A stretch of 18,409 nucleotides of DNA from UBA1049 sp964525815. GTDB lineage: Bacteria > Bacillota > Clostridia > Oscillospirales > CAG-382. Under the pieces are notes generated by a model, which was not told the origin of the DNA, did not search any database, and was given only the letters and a program-made list of their open reading frames with translations. Positions 7,831-14,813 of this stretch are shown piece by piece; the stretch's first letter is position 1; each line of letters opens with the position of its first letter. The stretch spans positions 1 through 18,409 of the forward strand of contig CAZGJQ010000034.1 of the NCBI GenBank assembly GCA_964525815.1. Direction: 5' to 3'. Both the position numbers and the translations under genes were made by a program.

Positions 7831-8907
7831 TTATAGCTCTAACTTTAACTGACCCTCGTTAGAATTGTCTGGCGGCTTGATTCCCAAATGACGGTATGCG
7901 CCCGCCGTAGCACAGCGTCCTCTCGGGGTGCGGTTCAAAAAACCGAGCTGCAACTGATAAGGCTCATATACATCCTCAAGCGTTATGGCTTCCTCTCCAA
8001 TGACGGCGGCAAGCGTTTCAAGTCCCACGGGACCTCCGGAAAAGGATTTTATAATAGAGGTTAGCATCCTTCGGTCGATTGCATCCAGCCCTAATTCGTC
8101 GACATCCATGCTTTTTAAGGCGAGGTCTGATATAGCCTTGTCGATTATACCGTTTCCCTTAACTGCGGCAAAGTCCCGTACTCTCTTTAAAAATCGGTTG
8201 GCTATTCTCGGTGTTCCTCTTGAGCGGCGGGCGATTTCAAACGCACCCTCCTCGATTATCGGGGTATCCAGAATTTCCGCACTTCGGGTTACTATGCTTG
8301 CCAGCTCCTCCGCCGTATAAAGCTCAAGACGGAACATCATCCCGAACCTGTCCCGCAGGGGAGAGGTGAGCTGCCCGGCTCTTGTGGTCGCACCTATCAG
8401 GGTGAAGGGCTTTAAGGGAATGCGTATCGAACGGGCGGAGGGCCCTTTTCCCATCATTAAATCAAGGGCGAAATCCTCCATTGCCGGATAAAGAACCTCC
8501 TCCACCGCACGGGGCAGACGGTGTATCTCGTCTATAAACAAAATATCGTTGCGCTCAAGCGTGGTGAGAAGAGCGGCAAGATCCCCCGCCTTTTCTATCG
8601 CGGGACCGCTCGTGATTTTGAAATTAACGCCTAACTCGGCGGCTATTATGCAGGAAAGGGTTGTTTTGCCCAATCCCGGAGGACCGTGCAGGAGCACATG
8701 GTCGAGGCAGTCCTCCCGCAGCTTAGCCGCTTCAATGAATACATTCAGGTTTTGCTTTATTTTTTCCTGACCTACATATTCGGACAGCGTTCTCGGTCGC
8801 AGAGAGAGCTCGTTTTCGCCGTCCTCCGGTATATATTCACTTGCGGTAATGCGGCTCTCGAAATCGAATTCAAAGCCGCTTTCCGGCGTTTTTGAGTTAA
8901 TGGGCAT
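7831..8907 (-). CDS. ruvB: Holliday junction branch migration DNA helicase RuvB
   Basis: Hexameric AAA+ motor that, with RuvA, drives branch migration of Holliday junctions in recombinational repair. It has Walker A GPPGLGKT (75-82), Walker B ILFIDEIHRLPR (122-133), sensor I GATTRAG (172-178), an arginine-finger region PLRDRFG (183-189), and a C-terminal winged-helix domain with GGPVGLETLA and the closing motif LNRTPRGR. At 358 residues it is slightly long because of an N-terminal extension of about 30 residues before LRPRTLSEYVGQ. A good AAGGAAGG ribosome site sits 8 bases before the ATG. It is third gene of the ruvC-ruvA-ruvB run, 32 bases after ruvA. Confidence 0.97.
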   Translation of the reverse strand: MPINSKTPESGFEFDFESRITASEYIPEDGENELSLRPRTLSEYVGQEKIKQNLNVFIEAAKLREDCLDHVLLHGPPGLGKTTLSCIIAAELGVNFKITSGPAIEKAGDLAALLTTLERNDILFIDEIHRLPRAVEEVLYPAMEDFALDLMMGKGPSARSIRIPLKPFTLIGATTRAGQLTSPLRDRFGMMFRLELYTAEELASIVTRSAEILDTPIIEEGAFEIARRSRGTPRIANRFLKRVRDFAAVKGNGIIDKAISDLALKSMDVDELGLDAIDRRMLTSIIKSFSGGPVGLETLAAVIGEEAITLEDVYEPYQLQLGFLNRTPRGRCATAGAYRHLGIKPPDNSNEGQLKLEL

Positions 8908-8939
8908 GGCTATAGCCTTCCTTTCGGTCTGCGGTTCGG

Positions 8940-9536
8940 TCAGTTGCTGCCCAGAACCTTAAGTGTCTGCCTGATTATTTCCTCCACGGTCTGCTTGGTA
9001 TCCACCTTGCCGAGAGCCTGCGTTATCTGCGCTCTGGAAAAGCCGTATACAGACAGGGTGTCAACCACTGCCGAGATTGAGGAGGCGGGAGCGGAGGTCG
9101 GTATGCTTGCGGCTTCGGAGGCACTCAACTCCTTTGCCAGCTTGTCCTTTAGCTCAATTATTATTTTCTGAGCGGTTTTTAGTCCCACCCCGGGGGATTG
9201 GGCTATGGTGCGCGCGTCCCCGTTTACCAATGCGGACGCAAAGCTCTCGGTGTTTAGGGTGCTCAGAACAGACATAGCCGCTTTGGGACCTACGCCCGAA
9301 ACGGAAATAAGGTGCCTGAAAACAGACTGCTCCTCCGTATCAAAGAAGCCGAACAGCTCCAAAGCATCCTCCTTTACATTCAAATGCGTGTAGAGCTGAG
9401 CTTCTTTTTCGACAAGACCGGACAGCCTTGAGCAGGTGTTTAACGAAACAAAAAGCTTGTATCCAATCCCGTTTGTTTCAAGGATGGCATAATCGTTAGT
9501 CAAGGCGGTAAGCCTTCCCTTTATATAACCGTACAT
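8940..9536 (-). CDS. ruvA: Holliday junction branch migration protein RuvA
   Basis: Tetrameric junction-binding protein that loads RuvB. The N-terminal OB-fold starts MYGYIKGRL, close to the usual MIAYLKG. Two helix-hairpin-helix motifs follow, SVSGVGPKAAMSVLS and QSPGVGLKTAQKIIIEL. After an Ala/Ser-rich flexible linker (about 141-155) comes the C-terminal RuvB-contacting domain, ALGKVDTKQTVEEIIRQTLK. The length of 198 residues is normal. It starts 14 bases after the ruvC stop and is followed 32 bases later by ruvB. Confidence 0.97.
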   Translation of the reverse strand: MYGYIKGRLTALTNDYAILETNGIGYKLFVSLNTCSRLSGLVEKEAQLYTHLNVKEDALELFGFFDTEEQSVFRHLISVSGVGPKAAMSVLSTLNTESFASALVNGDARTIAQSPGVGLKTAQKIIIELKDKLAKELSASEAASIPTSAPASSISAVVDTLSVYGFSRAQITQALGKVDTKQTVEEIIRQTLKVLGSN

Positions 9537-9550
9537 ATTGCTTCTCCCTT

Positions 9551-10069
9551 TTATTTATACTGCATAATGCTGCTCATGCAGTGGTTCCCGTGGCATATTG
9601 CAACGGCGAGCGCGTCCGCCGTATCATCCGGCTTAGGCGCTTCTTCCAGCTTAAGGAGCAGCTTTGTCATATACATAATTTGCTGCTTTTCCGCCCGTCC
9701 GTAGCCCACCACCGAGCTCTTTATCTGAAGGGGAGTATATTCGTAAATATCAACGCTTTGCTTTGCTGCGGCAAGCAGGATAACCCCCCGTCCCTGACAT
9801 ACATCCACCGCCGTTTTTATGTTTTTATTGAAAAAAAGCTCCTCGGTAGCCATGCAGTCCGGCTTGTGACGGATTATAATCTCGGTAAGGCGGTCAAAAA
9901 TCTGGGTCAGCCGAGATTCCAGGAGCTGCTGCGGCCTGGTTATTATAGCGCCGTATTCAAGCGCCTTGAACCTGCCGTTTTCCGCTGCTATCACCCCGTA
10001 CCCTATGGTTGCGATACCGGGATCAACTCCTAAAATAATCATTTTTTTGCAACTCTTTTCATTATTCAT
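9551..10069 (-). CDS. ruvC: Crossover junction endodeoxyribonuclease RuvC
   Basis: Dimeric nuclease that resolves Holliday junctions. Numbered from the upstream ATG, the catalytic acidic residues are D15 (LGVDPG), E76 (ATEELFF) and D149 with D152 (DDTADALAVAICH). At 172 residues it is near family size. Two starts are possible: the ATG at 10069, with a weak AGG 7 bases upstream, and an in-frame ATG at 10042 giving MIILGVDPG, which is the usual family N-terminus. The second is probably the real start, in which case the first nine residues are not made. It is the first gene of the minus-strand run, and the likely promoter is at 10125-10153. Confidence 0.95.
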   Translation of the reverse strand: MNNEKSCKKMIILGVDPGIATIGYGVIAAENGRFKALEYGAIITRPQQLLESRLTQIFDRLTEIIIRHKPDCMATEELFFNKNIKTAVDVCQGRGVILLAAAKQSVDIYEYTPLQIKSSVVGYGRAEKQQIMYMTKLLLKLEEAPKPDDTADALAVAICHGNHCMSSIMQYK

Positions 10070-10124
10070 GTATATGCCTGTGATTTATATATGCTGACAA
10101 TATTTTGATATTATATAACATGGT

Positions 10125-10153
10125 ATTTTATCATATAATGCTGGTATAGTCAA
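10125..10153 (-). promoter_or_regulatory. Predicted sigma-70-type promoter for the ruvCAB run
   Basis: On the minus strand, TTGACT (10153-10148) is followed after exactly 17 bases by TAAAAT (10130-10125). The box lies 56 bases upstream of the first ruvC ATG in an AT-rich divergent intergenic region. No SOS (LexA) box in either the GAAC-N4-GTTC or CGAAC-type form was recognised, although ruv genes are SOS-controlled in some bacteria. Confidence 0.65.
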
Positions 10154-10203
10154 TAAACCGCTTATTAAGTTTGGACTAAAAGACAAAAAATCCTAAAAAG
10201 GTA

Positions 10204-10232
10204 TTGTAAAATTGATAAAAATGCATTATTAT
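10204..10232 (+). promoter_or_regulatory. Predicted sigma-70-type promoter for acpP
   Basis: TTGTAA (10204-10209), a 17-base spacer, then TATTAT (10227-10232). A start near 10239 would give a short leader of about 28 bases, carrying the strong ribosome site AGGAGG at 10251-10256, ten bases before the acpP ATG. It diverges from the ruvC promoter. No clear FapR- or FabT-type operator was recognised between them. Confidence 0.65.
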
Positions 10233-10266
10233 AGAGCCGATATAAAATTTAGGAGGGTACAATACC

Positions 10267-10497
10267 ATGCTGCTTGAGAAAATAAAACAGATAATAGCAA
10301 AGCAACTGAGAATAGATGAGAGCACCATAACAAAGGACTCCAATATTATCGAGGATCTTGGAGCGGATTCGCTGGATTTGGTTGAAATGCTAATGGTAAT
10401 CGAGGATAAGCTGGGAATAGAGGTTTCGGACGACGATGCAGCCGGGTTCAAAACGGTCGGTGATGTCGCCGCTTATTTGGAAAACGCAGTCGGATGA
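10267..10497 (+). CDS. acpP: Acyl carrier protein
   Basis: Small acidic carrier of growing acyl chains in type II fatty acid synthesis. Its serine receives 4'-phosphopantetheine. The 76 residues hold the invariant GADSLDLVE motif with S35 as attachment site, preceded by the acidic four-helix-bundle pattern typical of AcpP. The length is standard. AGGAGG lies ten bases before the ATG. The stop overlaps the ATG of the next gene (ATGA, 10494-10497), so the HAD gene is probably translationally coupled. Usual neighbours such as fabD, fabF, plsX or rnc are not in the window. A dedicated ACP for another pathway is possible but nothing here points to one. Confidence 0.95.
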   Translation: MLLEKIKQIIAKQLRIDESTITKDSNIIEDLGADSLDLVEMLMVIEDKLGIEVSDDDAAGFKTVGDVAAYLENAVG

Positions 10498-11174
10498 AAT
10501 ACAGCACTCTGATTTTTGACCTTGACGGTACATTGCTTGACACCCTCGGGGACCTTACCGACGGAGTCAACCATGTATTATCAAGGTTTTGCTTTAAGCA
10601 CAGAACAGAGGAGGAGGTGCGCTCCTTCATCGGGAACGGGGTTCCCACCCTGCTGCGCCGTGCTCTGCCCGAAAATTGCTGCGAAAAAACATATGCAGAT
10701 GCGATTAAGCTGTTCGGCGATTATTATAAAACAAATATGATGAACCGAACAGAGCCTTATACAGGTATGCGGGAGCTGCTCCTTCACCTTGCGGAAAACG
10801 GAGCTGCAATAGGTGTAGCCTCAAACAAAAAGGACGCTGCCGTCAAGGAGCTTTGCGGTCATTACTTCGGAGAGGTGTTTTACGGAGAAAGGCTTAAGGC
10901 CGCTCTCGGCACAACTACCGAGGACACCCGAAAGCCCTCCCCCTTTCTTCTGCGGGAGGCGATGAGGATACTGGGGAGCGACATTAGCCGATCGGTTTTT
11001 ATCGGAGACAGCGACGTGGACATAGAAACGGCAAGAAATGCCGGTATGGATGTAATATGTGTCGGATGGGGTTACAGGTCGCCGGATTTTCTCAAATCCA
11101 AAGGAGCAGAAAGGATAGCTCTGACGACGGATGAATTGTTGATTCTGTTGACAAAAGGAGCTAAGGGTGTATAA
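10494..11174 (+). CDS. HAD-superfamily phosphatase, phosphoglycolate-phosphatase-like
   Basis: Soluble hydrolase of 226 residues. Motif I is IFDLDGTLLDT with nucleophile D9 and acid/base D11. A helical cap follows (about 18-85). Motif II is GVASNKK (S110), motif III is K147 in TRKPSP, and motif IV is FIGDSDVDIETARNAG (D172, D176). This is the Gph/PGMB-like layout (HAD subfamily IA). The physiological substrate cannot be read from the sequence; phosphoglycolate, pyrophosphate or a sugar phosphate are all open. It overlaps acpP by four bases. Its 3' end carries the promoter for the next genes, and its stop codon TAA (11172-11174) lies inside a palindromic operator-like element. Confidence 0.88.
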   Translation: MKYSTLIFDLDGTLLDTLGDLTDGVNHVLSRFCFKHRTEEEVRSFIGNGVPTLLRRALPENCCEKTYADAIKLFGDYYKTNMMNRTEPYTGMRELLLHLAENGAAIGVASNKKDAAVKELCGHYFGEVFYGERLKAALGTTTEDTRKPSPFLLREAMRILGSDISRSVFIGDSDVDIETARNAGMDVICVGWGYRSPDFLKSKGAERIALTTDELLILLTKGAKGV

Positions 11175-11175
11175 T
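11148..11175 (+). promoter_or_regulatory. Promoter inside the 3' end of the HAD gene, driving DUF3137-lemA-ktrBA
   Basis: A consensus -35 TTGACA (11148-11153), a 16-base spacer and a consensus -10 TATAAT (11170-11175). Both hexamers match perfectly, so the core promoter should be strong. The -10 box is embedded in the first of two palindromes, which suggests repression or activation by a dimeric DNA-binding protein. The start would be near 11182, leaving a leader of about 49 bases. Confidence 0.72.
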
Positions 11176-11181
11176 ATACAC
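11167..11181 (+). promoter_or_regulatory. Perfect 15-base palindrome overlapping the -10 box (operator candidate, copy 1)
   Basis: GTGTATAATATACAC has 7-base arms around a central A, with no mismatch. It covers the TATAAT box and the stop codon of the HAD gene. The pattern is that of a dimeric repressor site. GTGTA...TACAC dyads are reminiscent of YtrA-type GntR regulators, but that is a weak inference and no regulator gene is in the window. Confidence 0.6.
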
Positions 11182-11184
11182 AAA

Positions 11185-11199
11185 GTGTATAACATACAC
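11185..11199 (+). promoter_or_regulatory. Second near-identical 15-base palindrome (operator candidate, copy 2)
   Basis: GTGTATAACATACAC differs from copy 1 at one base and pairs at 6 of 7 arm positions. It starts 18 bases after copy 1 and would lie just downstream of the predicted transcription start. Two matched sites, one on the -10 and one in the early transcribed region, are a classical cooperative-repressor layout. Confidence 0.58.
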
Positions 11200-11230
11200 A
11201 ATAGTATATAATTGGGGGGAGCTGTTCTTT

Positions 11231-12124
11231 TTGAATGAAATTCTTATAAAGCTCGAAAAAAGCAGAAAAACCGTGCTGCAGTACTATCTGCTCAACGGAG
11301 GACTGCTTGCTCTGGGCATTTTATTCTTTCCTCTTCTCGGATATTACGCTCCCGCAATTCCGTTTTTGTTCATCGTTGCGGCATTGCTTATGTTTTTGCT
11401 CTTCACCCTTAAAAAAAAGAAGGCATACACAAAGAGCTTTAAGCATGATCTTGTGGAATCCATTTTAAGGCAGACCTTTACCGAGCTTTATTTTGAGCCT
11501 AAAAGGGGAATTCCTCAAAGCACCATTAAAAGCACGGGCATGATGCAGATGGGCAACCGTTATTACAGCGATGATTATATAAGAGGCAAATACAAGGACA
11601 TTGGCTTTGAGCAATCGGATATATGCATTCAGAATGTTACCTCCGACGGAAAAAATACACATACGGTAACTTATTTTAAGGGTCGCTGGATGATTTTTGA
11701 ATTCAACAAGGAGTTTGCCTCCGATTTACAGGTAAAGGAAAGCGGCTTCTATTACGCCAAGCGAAGAAGAGGGTGGTTCACCCCCAAGGATGAGAGGATG
11801 AATAAGCTGAAGCTGGAGGATGAGGAGTTCAACAAGGGGTTCGATGTATATTCCTCCAACCACCATGAGGCGTATTACATATTGACTCCGCATATAATGC
11901 AGAGTATAAAAACACTGAGGGACCGTACCCACGGAAAGCTGATTCTCTGCTTTGTAAATTCAAGGCTGCACGTTGGTGTTAACAGCAACGACAACGCTTT
12001 TGAGGCTCCGGTATTTAAAGCGATAGGCGAAGAAATAGTAAGGGAAATAAATCAGGAAATCAGCATCATAACCAGATTTGTGGATGAATTAAAGCTGGAC
12101 AGAGATATTTATAAGCAGAGCTGA
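11231..12124 (+). CDS. DUF3137-like membrane protein
   Basis: A 297-residue protein with a short cytoplasmic N-terminus, two closely spaced membrane helices (about 20-36 and 42-60), a KKKK stop (61-64) and a large soluble C-terminal domain. The two-helix hairpin plus soluble domain, and the position directly before lemA, fit DUF3137 proteins as remembered; this is not a domain search. No enzymatic motif is seen. The start is TTG at 11231, chosen because GGGGGAG (11215-11221) sits 9 bases upstream and the nearest ATG (11235) is out of frame. It is the first gene behind the palindrome-bearing promoter. The function is unknown; partnership with LemA is inferred from context. Confidence 0.72.
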   Translation: MNEILIKLEKSRKTVLQYYLLNGGLLALGILFFPLLGYYAPAIPFLFIVAALLMFLLFTLKKKKAYTKSFKHDLVESILRQTFTELYFEPKRGIPQSTIKSTGMMQMGNRYYSDDYIRGKYKDIGFEQSDICIQNVTSDGKNTHTVTYFKGRWMIFEFNKEFASDLQVKESGFYYAKRRRGWFTPKDERMNKLKLEDEEFNKGFDVYSSNHHEAYYILTPHIMQSIKTLRDRTHGKLILCFVNSRLHVGVNSNDNAFEAPVFKAIGEEIVREINQEISIITRFVDELKLDRDIYKQS

Positions 12125-12164
12125 GCGTATTTTCAACATATTATTTTTTTAAGGAGGATACATT

Positions 12165-12704
12165 GTGGAGATTCTGTACATTTTAGCGGGAGTAGCAGTA
12201 TTGCTGCTTTTGTGGTACATTGCAACAAGGAACAGGATAGTTAGGGCAGAGGTAAAAATAAACGAAGCAGAATCGGGCATTGATGTGGCTCTTACCAAGC
12301 GCTATGACGTGCTGACAAAAATGCTGGATGCCACAAAGGGATATGCAAAGCACGAGAGGGAAACGCTTGGCGAGGTTGTTAATTTGCGTAAGGGCATGAC
12401 AATGAACGAGCGTAATCAGGCAAATGCAAAAATGGACGAGCTGCTGGGTCGCATCAATGTGCTTGTCGAGAATTATCCAGAGCTTAAGGCGAGCGAGAAC
12501 TTCAAGCAGCTCCAAAAATCCATAATGGACGTAGAGGAGCATTTGCAGGCGGCACGTCGTCTTTATAACGGAAACGTAACAATATTTAATAATATTATCG
12601 TAGCCTTCCCCTCCAGCGTAGTCGCCGGAATGATGGGTAGGGGCAAAAAAGAATTTTTTAAGGCGGAGGCACAGAAAAAAGCCGATGTCAAAATGGATTT
12701 CTAA
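12165..12704 (+). CDS. lemA: LemA family protein
   Basis: A 179-residue protein with one N-terminal membrane helix (2-20) and a soluble helical domain. It contains the LemA hallmark region RRLYNGNVTIFNNIIVAFPS (131-150) and the early VRAEVKINEAESGIDVALTKRYDVL segment. LemA proteins are widespread, topologically with the N-terminus outside, but their molecular role is not settled. The start is GTG at 12165, supported by a strong AAGGAGG (12151-12157) 7 bases upstream. It follows the DUF3137-like gene by 40 bases, and its last 20 bases overlap the start of ktrB, which suggests coupled expression with potassium uptake. Confidence 0.92.
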   Translation: MEILYILAGVAVLLLLWYIATRNRIVRAEVKINEAESGIDVALTKRYDVLTKMLDATKGYAKHERETLGEVVNLRKGMTMNERNQANAKMDELLGRINVLVENYPELKASENFKQLQKSIMDVEEHLQAARRLYNGNVTIFNNIIVAFPSSVVAGMMGRGKKEFFKAEAQKKADVKMDF

Positions 12705-14070
12705 GATCACGGAGCTCTTAAAACTTCGCAGGATGTCACCTGCGAAAATAATAATACTTGGTTTTCTGGCTGTTATTTTTGTCGGCGGACTTTTACTTAT
12801 GCTGCCCATATCCTCCGCCGAACGTATTTTTACATCCCCTTCAACCGCTTTTTTTACCGCAACCAGCGCAACCTGCGTTACCGGATTGATTGTAAGAGAC
12901 ACCTCCGTTTATTGGTCGGACTTCGGAAAGGGTATAATACTTTTACTTATTCAAATAGGCGGACTGGGCTTCATGTCCATGGCAATGCTGTTCAGCATGC
13001 TTTTGGGACGCAGGGTTTCCCCAAAGGAGCGGATTGTGTTTGTTCAGTCCATGAACCTTTTTTCCGGTGAAAAAATGTTCCGCTTTATTAGGAGCATGAT
13101 CGGATTCACATTTGCGTTTGAGGGTATCGGCGCCGTGCTTCTGGCGGTAAAATTTGTACCCGTTTTCGGGTTCTGGAACGGGCTGTCAAAAAGCATTTTT
13201 CATTCTATAAGCGCCTTCTGCAACGCAGGGTTTGATATTATGGGCAGCTTTTCCGGAGAGTATTCCAGCTTAGCGCATTTTGCGGGGGATATATATATAA
13301 ATATTGTCGTGGGTACGCTGATTGTATGCGGCGGCTTGGGCTTTATCGTCTGGCATGACATATATAAAAGGATAAGGGAAAAAAAGACACTTTCTCCTTA
13401 CTCAAAGCTGGTGCTGGGAATAAGCGGTGCTCTTATATTAACAGGAACGCTGTTCTTCCTCGTAAGCGAATGGAGTAATCCTGACACAATAGGTGCCTCC
13501 TCTGCGGGAGGGAAGCTCCTTCGCTCGCTGTTCATGTCCGTAACCTGCAGGACTGCGGGGTTCTCCACAATTTCCGTGGGCGGACTTGAGGAGGTTTCCA
13601 AGGTCTTTTCGATGATGCTTATGTTCATCGGCGGCTCGTCCGGCTCGACTGCGGGCGGTATAAAAACAGTAACTATCGGCGTTGTTTTAATTGCCGTGCT
13701 TCAGATAGCAAGGGGTAACAGGGATATAAATATACGGAAGCGCAGGCTGGACAACAACATTGTTTCCCGTGCGTTTGCGCTTATAATCATTGCCGGAGTA
13801 GTGGTGACGGTAAGCAGTTTTATTCTCAGCTTTACCGAAAAAGGTATGAGCTACGGCGATATTATATTCGAGGCCTTCTCCGCCTTCGGAACCGTGGGTC
13901 TTTCCACGGGAATAACGCCGTTCATTTCCGGTGCGGGACGGATGGTAATTATGGCTTTGATGTTCTTCGGAAGAATCGGAATAATAACCATAACCTATGC
14001 AATTATGATGGGGCTGAACTCAGACAGACAGATAGTCAGGTATCCCAAGACCAATGTCTTGCTGGGATAA
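12685..14070 (+). CDS. ktrB: Ktr/Trk-type potassium transporter membrane subunit
   Basis: K+-translocating subunit with four pore repeats. The selectivity-filter glycines are G67 (TCVTGL), G182 (FCNAGF), G292 (CRTAGF) and G405 (GTVGLS). The intramembrane gating loop GGSSGSTAGGIK (316-327) is clear. The 461 residues and lack of the extra N-terminal helices of TrkH favour KtrB over TrkH. KtrB works as a dimer on an octameric ring of KtrA, whose gene follows 40 bases later. The ATG overlaps lemA by 20 bases, and no good ribosome site lies at normal distance (GGAGG is 17 bases upstream), which suggests translational coupling. A start at M17 (12733) cannot be ruled out. Confidence 0.94.
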   Translation: MSKWISKITELLKLRRMSPAKIIILGFLAVIFVGGLLLMLPISSAERIFTSPSTAFFTATSATCVTGLIVRDTSVYWSDFGKGIILLLIQIGGLGFMSMAMLFSMLLGRRVSPKERIVFVQSMNLFSGEKMFRFIRSMIGFTFAFEGIGAVLLAVKFVPVFGFWNGLSKSIFHSISAFCNAGFDIMGSFSGEYSSLAHFAGDIYINIVVGTLIVCGGLGFIVWHDIYKRIREKKTLSPYSKLVLGISGALILTGTLFFLVSEWSNPDTIGASSAGGKLLRSLFMSVTCRTAGFSTISVGGLEEVSKVFSMMLMFIGGSSGSTAGGIKTVTIGVVLIAVLQIARGNRDINIRKRRLDNNIVSRAFALIIIAGVVVTVSSFILSFTEKGMSYGDIIFEAFSAFGTVGLSTGITPFISGAGRMVIMALMFFGRIGIITITYAIMMGLNSDRQIVRYPKTNVLLG

Positions 14071-14110
14071 AAAGAATGACGGAACTTGAGTGAAAGGAAA
14101 TTGTGTTAAA

Positions 14111-14764
14111 ATGAAGAGTTTTTGTATAATAGGCTTGGGCAACTTCGGCAAGAACCTTGCGCTTACCCTGTCAAAAAACGGACATCAGGTGCTTGTGATT
14201 GATTACAATGACACCATTATCGACGAAATGGGCGATCAGGTTGTTTCTGCAATATGCGGCGATGCCACAAACGAGAATGTGCTTCGCTCCGCCGGAATAA
14301 ATAATTTTGATAACTGTGTTGTCTGCCTAAAAAATAATATGCAGGACAGTATATTGATTACTCTGCTGCTCAAGGAGATGGGTGCAAGGAACATAGTTGC
14401 CCGTGCAACCAGCGAGCGGCACAAAAAGGTGCTTAATAAGGTGGGTGCGGATATGGTGGTGTTCCCCGAGCGTGACATGGGACAAAAACTTGCGTTTACC
14501 CTTATAAAGACCGATGTTTTTGAATATTTCAATCTGTCAGACGAGTTCTCAATTGCCGAAATCAAGGTTCCTAAGCGTTGGGTCGGGTTGAGCATAAAGG
14601 AGCTGGATGTGCGGAAAATATACGGCATCAATCTTATTGCAACCTGTAATGACGAGGGTGAACAGTTTGAGATGTTCTCCAATCCGGAAAGAATTTTCCG
14701 TGCGGACGAGAGAATAGTTATTATGGGTGAAAACGAGAACATTGAAAAGCTCACGGGAAAATAA
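14111..14764 (+). CDS. ktrA: Potassium channel regulatory subunit (RCK protein)
   Basis: Cytosolic gating ring subunit of the Ktr system, 217 residues. The N-terminal Rossmann RCK_N domain has GLGNFG (8-13), D31 at the end of strand 2 and CGDATNENVLRSAGI. The C-terminal RCK_C domain begins near 137 (KVPKRWVGLSIKELDV). In this family the N domain binds ATP/ADP or NAD(H), and the C domain often binds c-di-AMP. I chose the ATG at 14111 because it gives the usual MKSFCIIGLG N-terminus. The frame is open to a GTG at 14090, which would add seven residues. GAAAGGA lies about 12 bases before the ATG. It is paired with ktrB upstream; nagA begins 49 bases later. Confidence 0.94.
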   Translation: MKSFCIIGLGNFGKNLALTLSKNGHQVLVIDYNDTIIDEMGDQVVSAICGDATNENVLRSAGINNFDNCVVCLKNNMQDSILITLLLKEMGARNIVARATSERHKKVLNKVGADMVVFPERDMGQKLAFTLIKTDVFEYFNLSDEFSIAEIKVPKRWVGLSIKELDVRKIYGINLIATCNDEGEQFEMFSNPERIFRADERIVIMGENENIEKLTGK

Positions 14765-14813
14765 TGCAATTAAATCGGTAAATAAAAAATATAAATATAT
14801 AGGAGCGTTTTTT

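Noticed and set aside
10070..10266. LexA/SOS box or FapR/FabT operator between ruvC and acpP
   Set aside because: No match to the expected consensus dyads was found by eye; only the two divergent promoters are supported. A short CTTATTAAG dyad (10161-10169) is too small to call.
11167..11212. Palindromes as an attachment site, CRISPR repeat or terminator
   Set aside because: Only two copies are present and there are no spacers of equal length, no integrase or cas gene, and no U-run. The AT-rich arms would make a poor terminator. An operator fits better.
11175..11230. c-di-AMP (ydaO-type) riboswitch before the ktr genes
   Set aside because: Such riboswitches often control ktrAB, but this gap is only 56 bases and holds palindromes, not the long multi-helix aptamer. 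None was seen before ktrB or ktrA either.
12183..12902. Minus-strand open frame (239 codons) across lemA and the ktrB start
   Set aside because: It lies wholly opposite two recognisable genes and has no recognisable motif. It is a coding shadow.
14727..14813. Upstream extension of nagA into the end of ktrA
   Set aside because: The frame is open, but the AGGAG site and the canonical N-terminus place the start at 14814.
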